Part shown: positions 52,325-64,000 of the stretch, piece after piece
How the letters are laid out: each line of letters opens with the position of its first letter
Numbering within the stretch: the stretch's first letter is position 1
DNA from: Epiperipatus broadwayi
Taxonomy: Eukaryota; Onychophora; Udeonychophora; Euonychophora; Peripatidae
Assembly: GCA_028023455.1 (NCBI GenBank)
Contig: JAQFVV010006707.1
Location: forward strand, 1 to 64,000
Direction: 5' to 3'
Length of the DNA: 64,000 bases
Program-made: the position numbers and the translations under genes
Notes under the pieces: generated by a model
Databases searched by the model: none
The model's input: the letters and a program-made list of their open reading frames with translations, nothing else
What the model was told of the DNA's origin: nothing

Positions 52325-52443
52325 CGGTTAGGTTTAGGGTTAGTTTTAAGGTTAGTTTTAGGGTTAGCTTTAGGGTTAGGTTTAGGGTTAGTTTTAGGTT
52401 TAGGTTTAGTAGTTTTAGGGTTAGGGTTAGTTTTAGGGTTAGT
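52325..52443 (+). repeat. Interstitial telomere-like repeats
   Basis: About 119 bp of degenerate TTAGGG, TTTAGGG and TTTTAGGGTTAG units. TTAGGG is the common animal telomere unit. Variant units and mixed length point to an old interstitial array or a degenerate minisatellite. Confidence 0.7.
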
Positions 52444-54189
52444 ATTTTGTTGTTTGTAATGCTAAAATAAAATAATTCAAAATCGTAACCGTACTCAGAC
52501 AAAAGAAAGAAACTCAAACTTGTTTAAACAACAACAAACACATATAAATGTCTTCTTTACTTATTAAACATGCTTATAATATTTGCTTTTTATGAAATTT
52601 ACAAAAAATTGTGTATATTTGTACTTTTCTTACTGGATAGTTTTTTGGTACCGCTCTTTTTTAATTCAAAAATATACACATGGTAGAATCTTCTTTGAAT
52701 CTTCTTTGTCTCATGGAATGTTAAACAGTATGTTACTTGACGTGTTACCTAATTGCAACTCATTAAAAACATAGATATTTAACATTTTCCCAATTAAAAC
52801 TACAACAGAGTATGTTGTAAAAAGTCTTAGAATTATTACTTTAAAAATTCTGAACATTTCAATACTTTAAAATAATAAAAAAATCCAATGAAAACAACAT
52901 TTCCATCCAATTCAAATACAAACTCTCTCATCAAGCTGTAACTATTTTATAAATTGTGTGAATTTGGAAAATGTATTTGCTGCGATATGACATACATGCT
53001 GTACTGTAATGGGACATAGTGGCCTGTGTTCTGTAGCACAACAAAAAAGTTGTATTATAGAAAATGTGGGATCGAATGTGTCGGCCGCGGAAACAGCATT
53101 TTTATGTGTTTCAGTGTGAAAACCATGCCATAGAGTGAAGTCTTTAGCTATAAGATGAGTACCATTCTAATCTTCATATTTCAGAAAGTATCCAATGTAA
53201 ATAGAGTACAATTACCAGAAGATATGATTAAAGTTTCTCCATTTATAAGTGATACAGTTTTATACTAAGAGCCATTAATTATAATAATCCATTTATATAT
53301 TTATTATGCACATATATTTTCAGTATATTTTGAATACAGTTAAATTATACTTTCAAAATATTTGTGCAATTTGGTTATCATAAGTTGTTTTGTTTATAAA
53401 TTATACTTTATTCCTTGTGACATTCAAATATCTTTCCATACCAAAAAGTATATGCAAGCCTAAATGCTATTCATAATAGAACTGGCTAATATGTATAAAA
53501 TAATCAGATAAGTAATATCAAGATACTCTAACCAAGGTAAATAAAGTGAAGAAGTTTATGTTTATTTATAAATTATCCTTTTATTTTATATGTTAGCGTT
53601 AATATTTAATTTATTTCTTAATATTATGTATAATATTTCTTCATAGACATACATATATTTTTTATTTGAGATTAAATTGATGCAAATTAAACATTTTCCA
53701 TGAAATAAAACAATTTTTGAATGCCAGTTTTAAAAGTGATTTAAGCGGTATTAAGAAACTAATACTATTTTGTTTGTCAGAGATAGACATCTACTTCCTT
53801 TTAAACAGCCATTCTGTGGAGTTTCTTTACATAAAATTTTATAGAGATATACATTCTTCTTTTTACAAGCATAAAAGATTTGTTAGGAGTTTAATTTTCT
53901 TTTGCAATAAAATAAATATATACATAAAAGAATAAGCCTTTTAAAGAGATCTGTATATCATTTAGTTGATCATTGTTGCTAAAGTTATCTATTTGATGTG
54001 CTCATGGTTAGTTTTAGGAAATTTTATTAAGCAATTATCATTGTATATATATATGTTGAAACAAAGATTTTCAAGGGTTGCATATATAAAAGACATATTT
54101 TGCAGGTTCATCCATGGTAAAAAATTTTAAATATTGATATACCGAGGTCAGTATATAAAGATTTAAATTTTTTTAACATGGGTGAACCC

Positions 54190-54191
<2 letters not shown>
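52444..54191. other. AT-rich stretch, no gene assigned
   Basis: A less AT-rich patch at 52960-53130 (for example TGTCGGCCGCGG) might be decayed coding sequence, but no domain was recognised. The remainder shows nothing supportable. Confidence 0.4.

Positions 54192-54192
<1 letters not shown>

Positions 54193-54225
<33 letters not shown>
54193..54225. repeat. (TA)n microsatellite
   Basis: About 16 TA units immediately before the Penelope-like element. Confidence 0.92.
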
Positions 54226-54228
<3 letters not shown>

Positions 54229-54269
54229 CAAATCAATCATATCAAAATTCCATAAAATTTACATAAATT

Positions 54270-54330
54270 ATATTATTTTTAGAAGTACTTTTGACTATAC
54301 ATTTTGTAGTCTTTATTAACTATATAACAT
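54270..54330 (-). ncRNA. Hammerhead-like motif with 8-nt core, Penelope left end
   Basis: Minus strand counterpart of the right-end motif: TAG/CTA inner stem I, core TTAATAAA, stem II ACTA/TAGT, AAAA, stem III AG-TA-CT. Core damage (TTAA, AAAA) suggests it is inactive. Confidence 0.38.
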
Positions 54331-54481
54331 TGAATAATCAAAACGAGACAACCTTTAACAATACCCATAGTTCAATTCAAATTTCCCACAATTCTGTTAT
54401 TTTAACATTTGATGACTGGTGATTAATTAACATTTGATGATTTCTTGAAATCAACATAGCCTCTTTTATTTTACATTTATT

Positions 54482-55335
54482 ATGATAGCATTTAATTTGA
54501 ATAATTTTCATGTTTTTATAATCAAATTTAAATCCATATTGACAAGATTTATTATGATCAAATATAACAGATTATTTCAAAATGAAAAACTGTGCAAATA
54601 TTCTAGTGATAAAATAAAAAATGTACATTTATTTGTTAATGACTTGTTGAAAATTGGTTATTATAAAAATGCTATTACTAATATTATTAAAAAATTTAAA
54701 AGGAATCAACAAAATAATAAAATTAGAAATAAAAATAATATTAAAATGAAATGGAGTTCAATGCCATTTATATTGGATGAGCAGGTCAAGTTTATTAGGA
54801 GTATTTATAATGGTTTGTGTCATACTGCTCTTTTCTCAACAAAAATATAAATAGATTACTTAATAACTCTAAAATTCAAGATTCAAAGTTTAATCAAAAA
54901 TATTTTATATATAAATTGATATGTGGATGTGGCTTACAATACATTGATGAATCTAAGTGTACATTTGAGAAGAGAATAAAAGAGCATATGCTTTTATATA
55001 ATAGAATTCAAAAAGAGAAACAATCTGGAATAGATGTAAATAAACCTTCATCATCTGATATATTTGATCATAATAAATCTTGTCAATATAGATTTAAATT
55101 TGATTATAAAAATATGAAAATTATTCAAATTGAATGTTGTCATAATAAATGTAAAATAAAAGAGGCTATGTTGATTTCAAGAAATCACCAAATGTTAATG
55201 AATCACCAGTCATCGAATGTTAAGATAACAGAATTGTGGAAAATCCAAATTGAACTATGGGTATTGTTAAAGGTTGTCTCATTTTTGATTATTCAATATT
55301 ATATAGTTGATAAAGACTACAAAATATATAGTTGA
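54482..55335 (+). pseudogene. Penelope-like protein C-terminus with GIY-YIG endonuclease, frameshifted
   Basis: Two overlapping frames (54482-54850 and 54817-55335) join through one frameshift near 54840; the reading ALFSTK continues as NINRLLNNS in the second frame. The first part has the end of the RT region and linker (VNDLLKIGYY, WSSMPFILDEQ). The second has the endonuclease: YKLICGCGLQYIDES, then EKRIKEH, matching the Penelope GIY-YIG type (usual CG..YIGET and RxxEH) with YIG changed to YID. Conserved cysteine and histidine residues follow (HNKSC), and the end reads KIKEAMLIS then NVKITELW. The endonuclease would nick target DNA for insertion. The first methionine is not a real start, because the upstream part is lost at the inverted junction. 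Confidence 0.75.
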
Positions 55336-55356
55336 AAGTACTTCTAAAAATAATAT
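55296..55356 (+). ncRNA. Hammerhead-like motif with 8-nt core, Penelope right end
   Basis: Plus strand: outer stem I ATATTAT/ATAATAT (7 bp), inner TAG/CTA, core TTGATAAA (55307-55314), stem II GACTA/TAGTT with a 9-nt loop, GAAA (55334-55337), stem III AG-TA-CT, cleavage base T (55343). It overlaps the last codons of the Penelope frame. One extra base in the core compared with known hammerheads. Confidence 0.5.
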
Positions 55357-55410
55357 AATTTATGTAAATTTTACTGCATTTTGATATATATATATATTGA
55401 TTTGTATATT

Positions 55411-58400
55411 ACATATATTGTGGAACAAATACAGATATCAAACTTAATTTATTACACACACACACACATATATATATTTACAACTAGTTAATGAGATATT
55501 TAATGTACACATTTTTATTTTATTTTTAAATCATGTATCATCCTGTTTTGGTTTGAAGACCTACCCAGATGGTACAATATATATCATAAAAGTGATGATA
55601 AAAAAAGAAGTATTTTAAAACTTGTTTACTTTATTAATATTTATATTGCTTTTAAAAATCATTGATTAAACGAATGCATTTAATTCTATTAGTTACTTAT
55701 ATTTTCTTAAATTTTTGCATTATTGAATGGTAAAAAAAAAAAAATGATAAAAGTTGGAAATTCTTTATACACTTTATCAAAAAGTGCATTTTGTGTTTAT
55801 TTTGAAAATAAATGTTCACTCTTACAATTGCAACTACTTTGTTTCTGTATTTTGTACAAAATTAAAAAATAAAATCATTATCTTGAAAATATTTGGAAAT
55901 AATACTTTTGTTTTGCAAATTTATTTTTTTCTTATAAAAGGCAGAACAAATGTAGAAAGTTAATGTAAAAATCCATCAATGACAATTATTCTCAGAAGTT
56001 GACAAAGTTTCAGTACAGTTCATTACAGTAAATGCTACAATATGTTTAAATCATTAAGCTATTATACACATTGGATATATAATTATTTTGAAAACCATGA
56101 TTTATAAAAGTATCCAAATACTAGTCACTCTTATCACTGAAAGATAATCTAATTAACATCATGATTTGCCTAAGAATTAATTTGCTTGCCTTCAAAAAAT
56201 GATCATTGAAGTTATGGATCTATGCTGAAAAGTTATTAAAGTCATACTGATATATAACTAAGCAAAAATAAAAATTTAATGCTAAAAAAATACATTAATG
56301 TTAGATACAAGAAAATAATCAATAGACTTTGTAAAATACACATTTCTTGTTACTAAAGTAATTTTCATTAAAAATATTTATAGTTATAAGTTTCTTTAAA
56401 TACTATTATGCTAATATTTAAACTAGGATAACATAACCTATAGTAACTAATTGTATTATAATGTTAATATTTTTGTTATTTATATTTATATGTTAAAAAC
56501 ATTGGGTACTTATGAGTTTTCTGTAAACCAAAATGGCAACCTGTATTTTTGGTAAATATACACTTTTAAGAGTGTACAACCTATTGAAGATACATTAATT
56601 ATTAGATTAAAAGAAAATTAATAAATTGATTGTTAAATTAAAAAAAAAATTCCAATAAATTTCATGAAAAATATTTATTTCAATTTTTTTACTTATATTA
56701 TAATACCTGAAGTGACAAGATGCTCTTAAACATTGTTGTATTTTGATTCAATTCAGTGTTTGTTTTTGTCAGCAGTTTTTTTTTTTTTTTTGGTATATTG
56801 TCATATTGATAAAAAATTGGGCTTTCCTGCTACAGAACATAATTCAGGGGACTATTTCCAAAGGAAGAGAATTCTATTCTTCCAAAAAGTTTGTGTGTTA
56901 ATAGCCATGATATAGTTTCATACTACCAATATGAATAAAGCATATTTACATTTTCCCCCCTTTTTTTGTTAATAAATAACCCCCCCCCCCCCAAAAAAAA
57001 AAAAAAAGAAAATAAACTGTAAATGTTGTAATTACTTTTACCACAATGATTTTTTTTGTAAACATTTTTGGCAGACTTTTGAAAATGTCCATTTATTAAA
57101 AATAAGGGCTACCATATACTTAAAAACTCACAAGCACCAAACATTTATGCAATTAAATGTGCACAGATGAAATCAGTAATGTGTATTTTTAAAAAAAATA
57201 CTTTATTAACTATTATTATTAAAATCTTTGTTTACCTTTAGTCAGATGAATATTATTATGTAAATAAAAAAAAAGAATTCATGAAGGTAATCGCATTAAA
57301 ATAAATTATTTTCCATTTTTTAACAAAGAAACAACAATGAGGAAAATAATGTTTAAATTCCATGGTAATTGGTATTGCCATACTATTTTCATTGTTATTT
57401 ATTTAATATAAAAATCATAAATGGCTAGGTGTATCATTGATTTTCTTTACAAATTATTATTATTTTTATCACTATTAAAACTCTAAATTTGTTAATTATC
57501 ATCTGAGATACTTTTCAACTATTATTTTTTTATTTAAGTAATATATCAATATATCTTACCTTAATATTGTAATGGATCTAGTTCTGGTCCTATGTGTATT
57601 GCAGAAAATAAGTACTTTTTAAAGATGCAATAGCTTTGTGATCTCTTAATTTAATAAGGAATGACAGATAATCCTTTATTAATCATGAATGATATCTTAG
57701 TGTGTTGATCTAAAGAATTAGCTGAGTAAGAATTCCATAGATATTTCATGTAAAGCAATTGCAAACTTCTATAAATATTTGTCAGTAGCTAGATGGCTAT
57801 CAATGTCTTCATTTCTGCTTTTATTATAATTATTAGATTCAATGTTGCTAATTTATACTTGCTGTTTTTATTTTGTATAATCATCACTATTGATACCAAT
57901 ATCATCAGCTCTTTTATCTACCTATTGTCACACTAAAATTCATATAAAATGATGCCCTATAGGTTATGTATTTATTTGAACATATAATACTTTATATAGT
58001 TATTTCTAATCACTAATTTTTCATTACAATATACACATATTGCTAAACTGAAATTTAAATAAACAACTACTTCTTCAAACAAACTTTAAATAATCCAATA
58101 ATATATTTGCCTGTTAAATCCTTCTAAATGACAATAAAATGTCAAATATATTTATTTAAAAGATTATTTAATAAGAATATTTATCGGCTGCATTATTTAA
58201 AATTAGTTTGAAAAGTCGTTTACATAATGTAGTTTCAAAGAATAAAAGGGAATTATGGTTATCATTTTTATTGCAAGATAAATGCAAAATAATTGTCATG
58301 AGTAAAAATATTATTTACATATTAGATTCATTGATTTGATTAAGTTAATTTGACATATTAAAAATATTTTTGTTAAAGTGTAAAAGTATCTGATTTTCAT

Positions 58401-61400
58401 GAAAGTTTATTATTTTTATACAATGATTACATGATAGCATGAAAGAAAACTTCATTATAAATAATGGAAAAATTGAGACATTTAAAATTATTTATGCTAT
58501 TATTTAGTTTATGGATTATTATTTTTAGACAACTTAATTATTATCAGAATATCATAAAGGAATTTATAGAATTTCCAACTATGAGATAGTTTCATAAGTG
58601 ACTTTATTAAGTTTTTCATATATAGCACTGTAACATTCACATTAGTCTTTCATTGCTAAATTATATTTATGAAGCAGAGAAGTACAGCAGTGGTAGCTTA
58701 TTTTCAACCTATTGTTAAACTCAGTAATGTTAAGGAAAAGATTTATAGTGAAAAAGACATTTGTTTGGAACCTTATAAAAAATCCATTTTTATGCAGTCA
58801 TTTCATTATTATAGATAGTTGGTTGAACATCTAAAAAGAAAATTTTGATTTGAGTTGGTGAAATTATATCATGAGTTATTAACATGTTCAATCCGTGTAA
58901 CAGATTTTAAAGTGTTTTCTGTGAGACACCATCTTTTTTATAGCTGGTGAACGAATATGTGGAAAAAAAAACCAACAGAAATCCATGACAGAGAAATAGA
59001 CATGGGTGTGCAGTAATATTTCTCATAAGAATATTTAATTAAATACCCAGAAGTTTACTGTGGGAACTTTTTTTTATTCCTGAATATAGTATTTACTATC
59101 TTGATGTGCAAGTGTTAAGAAAAATGCTCATAAAGTAGGTGCATCATTAATCCAAGTAGTTAATTCAGTTTTACCAGAAATATCCCCCCCCCCCCAATAC
59201 TTTTCATGTAATGTTAGATAAATGAAATAAATAAATTAAGTTATAATCCAAGATTACTTATAATAGCATGAGATAAAATTGCAAAAAAATAAACTAAATC
59301 CAGATTATGAAATGATTTCTTGTTGTTTAGATAAAAAATTGAACACATTGTTTATAATGCAATATGAATAAGACTCCATTCTTTTAAAAAAAATATTTCT
59401 AATCTTTTCAGGTCCTTATTCTTTTCTTGAAGTCAAAGCAATCTATTTCCTATATTGTATATATGGAATACTGCTGATGAATATTTTAATAAAGAAGATT
59501 AAAAAACTAAATTCTAAAATAAACCATTTCTTTAAAATCTAATATGATTATCATTTAGGAACACATAAATTTTATATTTGTCAAATAGAATCATAAAATT
59601 TGAATGAATCAATAAAAATACAACTAATTTATTTTCCAAAATGTTTTTCAGTATAAATTCATTGCCTAAACTCAGCCTAATCTGTATGTAGATAATCCTT
59701 GTTAATATAAATATTACAGATTTCAAAAAAAAATATAATAAGGGCAGTGGGTGAAATTATTTTTGGTGGGGGGAGCATTCATTGTTGGTTTAATGATTTT
59801 AAGATTGCAATAGTTTTGGGTTTATGTCAAACTTTTGAAAAACGTTTTGAAATAAACAATGTTGTTGAAGAGTTTTTCCAAACACACATTGATTTTAAAT
59901 TCTAGATGTTTAAAATTATCCTGAAAGTATATACTTTGTTACTGGGATCTTTCATCATTTAGGATAAATAAAGAAAATTTCAAATTCATCAACAGCTACT
60001 AATATTATTAAATCGATATTTAAAATAAGCAATGGGAAAATGAAGTTTACAGTTATGATCTAATGATACTTATTATTTTATTAATTTTGAATTTAGAAGT
60101 CGAATATATATATATATAACTGAAAATCTCATTAAGTATAATAATAGATTTAAAAACTAATATTTACAGTCATTAAACTTATATTGTAAAAGTACATGGG
60201 TATTTTGACTACATTTTGTAGAGTTTTTCATTTTATAACTCTGTTCAGTATTTCAATAAGTTAATCAGCATTTTTTGGATCTCTATTAGACAAATACTGG
60301 CTGAAAAATCATCAATTGTTTAACATAGAATGAACTGTTTTTATAACATTAAAAGATAAATGTTTGATAACTATTATGAGTTTATAAATCCCTATCATGG
60401 GAAGAAAAACGTTGGAGAAATTTCTATTAATATTCTATTCAAGATATCAGTATTTAAACTCCTATCAGTTTTTCATGAATTCCATTTAAAAGCAGAATAA
60501 CTTTCAGTTATAGAAACGAAAATTCCAAGAACAATTAGACTTGGTTCATATTGGACAGAGCAGCAATGATTTAATATAAATAGATCTAAAGGTAATTATA
60601 AACTACTTTTTATCCAATCAAAGCATAAATCATAAATTATTCCTTTCCCCCCTAAATGGTGTGTTTTTCCTTGTTTAAAATTGTAAATTAAATGCACATT
60701 GGTTAAATTTATCTTTGCTAAGAGCTAACAATCTACTTCCAGTAGCAGGCATATATTTGCTTTACAAAAGGGTTAACAAAGGCAGGCATAATATTTTTAA
60801 AACAGAGTCTTTCTCAGTGTAAATTCAGAAATTTAAAACAGTCCACCTATTAGAAGAACAGCCAATTTCCTGCAAACAATAACCACAACATTTGGCTGAA
60901 TAATTACTTTGTACAATATCTCAATTTTTGATTTTGATATATCTTCAATGTTAAGTCAAAGTCATTTTATCATTTTTTTCTAGATAAAAGTAAGATTTCT
61001 ATGTAAAAGATATACCTGGAACGTGTAGTGTTCATAACAGCCTTCACCATGTAATATTTTTTCCCTTTATGTGCTTAAAATCTTTGCATCTGTAATCATG
61101 GCATGGCTATATTGCATAATATCACTAAAGTTCACATTAATAGGTTTATTATTTTATAATTGTGTTTTCATAATTTGTTGGTTTTAATCAGAATTTCATT
61201 TAAAATTTAATTTCAATGTGGAACAATTTTTTTCACATATTCATGCATGATACTTGCAAAGTTTTCCATGGTAAAGCTTTCATCAAACTATCCAGACATT
61301 TTAATGAAAAATAATGTTTAACAGGAATTTGTAGGAGTTTCACTTTTGTTTTCAATTTGTATGACATTGTTTGGCAAAGAATATGAGCAGATTTATAAAT

Positions 61401-61549
61401 CAAAAACAGTAATTATGAGATCTAGATTTAATAGTAGATAACATTGCTTGATTTCTTATAAACTATTGAACAATAAAATATTCCTTTATTTTTGTTTAAA
61501 TAATGGATTTTGAATTTGAATTGATTAAAAGCAAAAATGAAATCGAAAA
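55411..61549. other. Long AT-rich stretch, no gene seen
   Basis: Holds (CA)n at 55455-55469, a poly-C/poly-A run at 56981-57007, a short poly-C near 59185 and a short TA tract near 60105. Open stretches are short and composition-driven. No repeat partner in the window could be confirmed. Confidence 0.5.
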
Positions 61550-61935
61550 TTATATATTTTTAACTTTATTGGTCCATTCTCCTCAACCATCATTATTTTT
61601 TTAATTTCTTCCATATATATATATTTAATATATTCCATATATATATATTGCTTAATATTCCACTTAATGCCCAACCTATCAATAATCTTTTTTTCTGCTT
61701 AAAATATTCTCCATTAAATTCAAATATTATCTCTTTACAACATATTTTCACAATTCATTTTAATTTTATTAGCAGTATTTCTATTTTTTTATCATCTTTA
61801 TAATTACTAATTCTATTTTTATTACTTTCTCTACATTCATATTTGTATATATTGATACTATATCTATCTTATCCATTGTCAAACTATACTTATTATAATT
61901 ATTTATTTTTTCTTTAATCCCTTTAATTACTTCTT
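61550..61935 (-). pseudogene. Penelope-like reverse transcriptase relic
   Basis: Minus strand. SLTMDKIDIVSIYTNMNVEK (near 61876-61817) matches the motif A region of Penelope RTs (DVVSLYT type). Downstream, FEFNGEYFKQ then LIGWALSGILSNIYME (near 61720-61620) matches the motif B region (usual FNGE.YKQ..GLAMGSPLS..L..IYME). Stops and frameshifts lie between. No endonuclease part follows, so the fragment is cut on both sides. Two short TA tracts (61613-61649) lie inside the coding match and come from its own ATATATATGGAA codons. Confidence 0.6.
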
Positions 61936-64000
61936 TATATATGCACTATTTTTTTTTATTAATGAATATTTTTAGTTTCAGATCTAAAAAATATTATATG
62001 GACTATATTTCTATAGTAAAAAAATGGTTGGTCAAACATGTAAACTAAGATGTTGTGATAAAACTGGGAATAAATATAAAGAGAAAAAAAGAAAGACAGA
62101 AAAAAAATCATATAAAGCAAATTAGTAAAATATTTGAAGTCTTTTATAATTTTAGTAATCATGTAAGCTACTTCAACGAAAAAAATTAAATAAGCTAGAA
62201 AGAAAAATTACATGCCAATATATATATATATGAATGCGTGTTTGTGATGTATTATATCACTTTAAAGACTTCTTGATTAATTTATTTCTATCACAAAAAT
62301 ATTATTAATAATCAAAAATAATGACACAATTGTTAATTCACTATTTAATAATTATCATATACTTGATAAACCATCCTCATAAATTCTCTTCAATTTTATT
62401 TCACAATTAATACATCTGTGAAACATTCATCTACATCACAAAATAATCCGTGGATTGATTACGTCATTAATTTGAGTAAAATAAAATTATATTTTTATTT
62501 TTCAAAGGATATATATATATATATAGTTGTATATTAGTTTTTGTTGAAATGTGTATATATTTATTGCTTATAGTTATATTTTCCCATTTTAAAATTCAAT
62601 ATATATATATATTTGTCACACGCATATACTCCTATATAAATATCATTTCTTCTATATTTGTTACGTGTTTTAGAAAAGTAACATTGGTTTTGAAAGTATT
62701 GCATTAAATCTACTCAAGTGGATCTTTATCATTTTTCATGATCAATAAGTTTACTTATTTACCGATATATATATATTTGTAATTAAATAACTTTATGTAA
62801 TTTTTAAATGACATTTCTGTAAATCCATTGTAAGTGTGCTTTTTTGCTCGGGAGTTTATAGGAAATACGAGCGCCGGAATCCCCAGTCGGACGTTCTATT
62901 TATCGCGCTAAACTGGAGTATAACTATATTGTATTAGACATGTTAACGAGAAATGATCATTTACAATTTAAAATATGAAAATAGAATTTTGCTGCTATTC
63001 TTTCACGATATTAAAAATGTAATTAATAAGAGAATTTCTTAAACACTATCATTGAGTGCAACAACCTATTTTAAAAATAAGAGAATTGCAGTAAATAATT
63101 AATAGATATACATATCAAACACTACTTTTTGTATTATTTACTTAGTAAAATTAATTTCATTAATTCAAAAACATCTGTTTTTAATAAGAATATATATAAA
63201 GTTTGAAAACTAATATAAAAATTAAATATTTTATTTGTTATTGGTTCTGAATCTTTCTTATAAATTAATATTAGCAGAATAATGGAATTTGCAAATAGAT
63301 CAATTAGCCAATGAAATTGAAAGTAGCTACATGAGAATATGAAATCACAAAGACATATGTCACTGACATTACATTTAATTCAATCAAACTGAAATACTTC
63401 CATCTTATAAAGAAAATTATAAAGCTGTAGGTCTTGACTTAATTCATGCACAAAAAATCATTTTTATTTAAAGAACTTTTGAGAGATAAAAGCAAATCTG
63501 TTAAACGCCAGATCCATTACTCACAACAGCCTTTTCTGAAATATTTTGTCATAGCCAAAATGACATTACCTTTATTTAAATTGTTTTCCTTCTTTAATAT
63601 ATATAGATATCAGGAGAGACAGAAAGAAAAAAACTAGATAGCTAAAGCTAAAACGGCTGCACTGTGCTGCCCTCTAATAAAATGATTTAGTCGGAAATAT
63701 AAAATTTATAGGATTTAAAAAAATGGTTTTTGCTATTACAAAAGTAAATATTTTTTCAATTAAAATTTCATAGATAACGTCTCTTTCCCTTAGTAAATTA
63801 AAAAAATTAAGTTGATAGAAGTACAGATAATAGAATCAATTAAAATTTTGTTTCAATCGGATTAGGGGGTGGGTTGTCATTTGTTATTTTCATGATTAAA
63901 TTAAATGATTATAAGTGAAAAAAAAATCGGTTAAAAAAACCATTCATACTTGAAGAATATACATGTACATTATCCATAAACACTAACACAAATACATATA
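61936..64000. other. AT-rich stretch with a small GC-rich patch
   Basis: Several short TA tracts (about 62218, 62512, 62598, 62765). At 62845-62925 a patch of higher GC contains GAGCGCCGGAATCCCCAG and, on the minus strand, TTAGCGCGATAAATAGAACG, which vaguely resembles a tRNA-derived SINE head. No complete tRNA fold or B box was found. No gene seen. Confidence 0.35.

Larger units (their letters stand above)
54226..55410 (+). mobile_element. Penelope-like retroelement, 5'-truncated, with inverted 3' end
   Basis: 54226-54484 is the reverse complement of 55140-55405, the 3' end of the element, with few differences; the right copy has gained a TA expansion near 55385. Between them runs the C-terminal part of a Penelope protein on the plus strand. 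Penelope-like elements often carry such inverted or direct end repeats and are often 5' truncated. TA tracts flank the left end and interrupt the right. A hammerhead-like motif is present in each end. Confidence 0.78.

Noticed and set aside
62845-62925. tRNA gene or SINE head
   Set aside because: Only an A-box-like segment is present. There is no cloverleaf and no B box.

Overview
This window looks like intergenic or deep intronic DNA of an AT-rich invertebrate. I favour a cephalopod mollusc of octopod type. The grounds are very low gene content, RTE-type LINEs, Penelope-like elements, many palindromic repeats and very long TA and TATC microsatellites. This is an inference from repeat style, not a species call. 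I found no convincing host exon and no intact tRNA or rRNA gene. Everything recognisable is mobile or repetitive DNA.

Layout: 1-7 kb is AT-rich sequence with a repeat copy that ends in a (TA)n tract (family E) and a GC-rich 47-bp perfect hairpin at 6.0 kb. A nearly full-length minus-strand RTE-like LINE lies at 7.17-10.44 kb; its frame is open apart from two nonsense codons. 10.4-19.5 kb is nearly featureless. 19.5-24 kb has a second family E copy and two families of small hammerhead-ribozyme repeats, one of them a head-to-tail dimer with a 408-bp period. 26.9-30.1 kb has a hairpin, a compound TCTA/TGTC/TACC microsatellite, an inverted hammerhead dimer, a tandem repeat and another hammerhead copy. 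33.4-36.2 kb is an old, broken LINE interrupted by a further hammerhead family. 37.5-38.35 kb is about 815 bp of unbroken TATC. 40.4-40.95 kb is an inverted pair of Penelope 3' ends. 41.0-46.0 kb holds two TG...CA-bounded islands, LTR-like, separated by a palindromic element. 46.0-49.24 kb is the second RTE LINE copy. 49.24-51.05 kb has a third hammerhead family, a tandem repeat and a second copy of the palindromic element. 52.3 kb has telomere-like repeats. 54.2-55.4 kb is a Penelope-like element with a GIY-YIG endonuclease and an inverted copy of its own 3' end. 61.55-61.94 kb is a Penelope reverse transcriptase relic.

The main result is a set of small repeats whose sequences fit type I hammerhead ribozymes: paired stem I, CUGANGA, a stem II hairpin, GAAA, a tiny stem III and a UH cleavage site. 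Families A-D have the standard core. Several copies are tandem, with one ribozyme per unit, as in retrozymes, which are non-autonomous elements that move through self-cleaved circular RNA. The Penelope-like elements and two palindromic elements have a related motif, but with an 8-nt core in place of the 7-nt CUGANGA. Nearly all these elements lie against TA microsatellites. This fits a model in which Penelope enzymes mobilise the small ribozyme elements into TA repeats. The model is inference; the motifs and base-pairing are read directly from the sequence.
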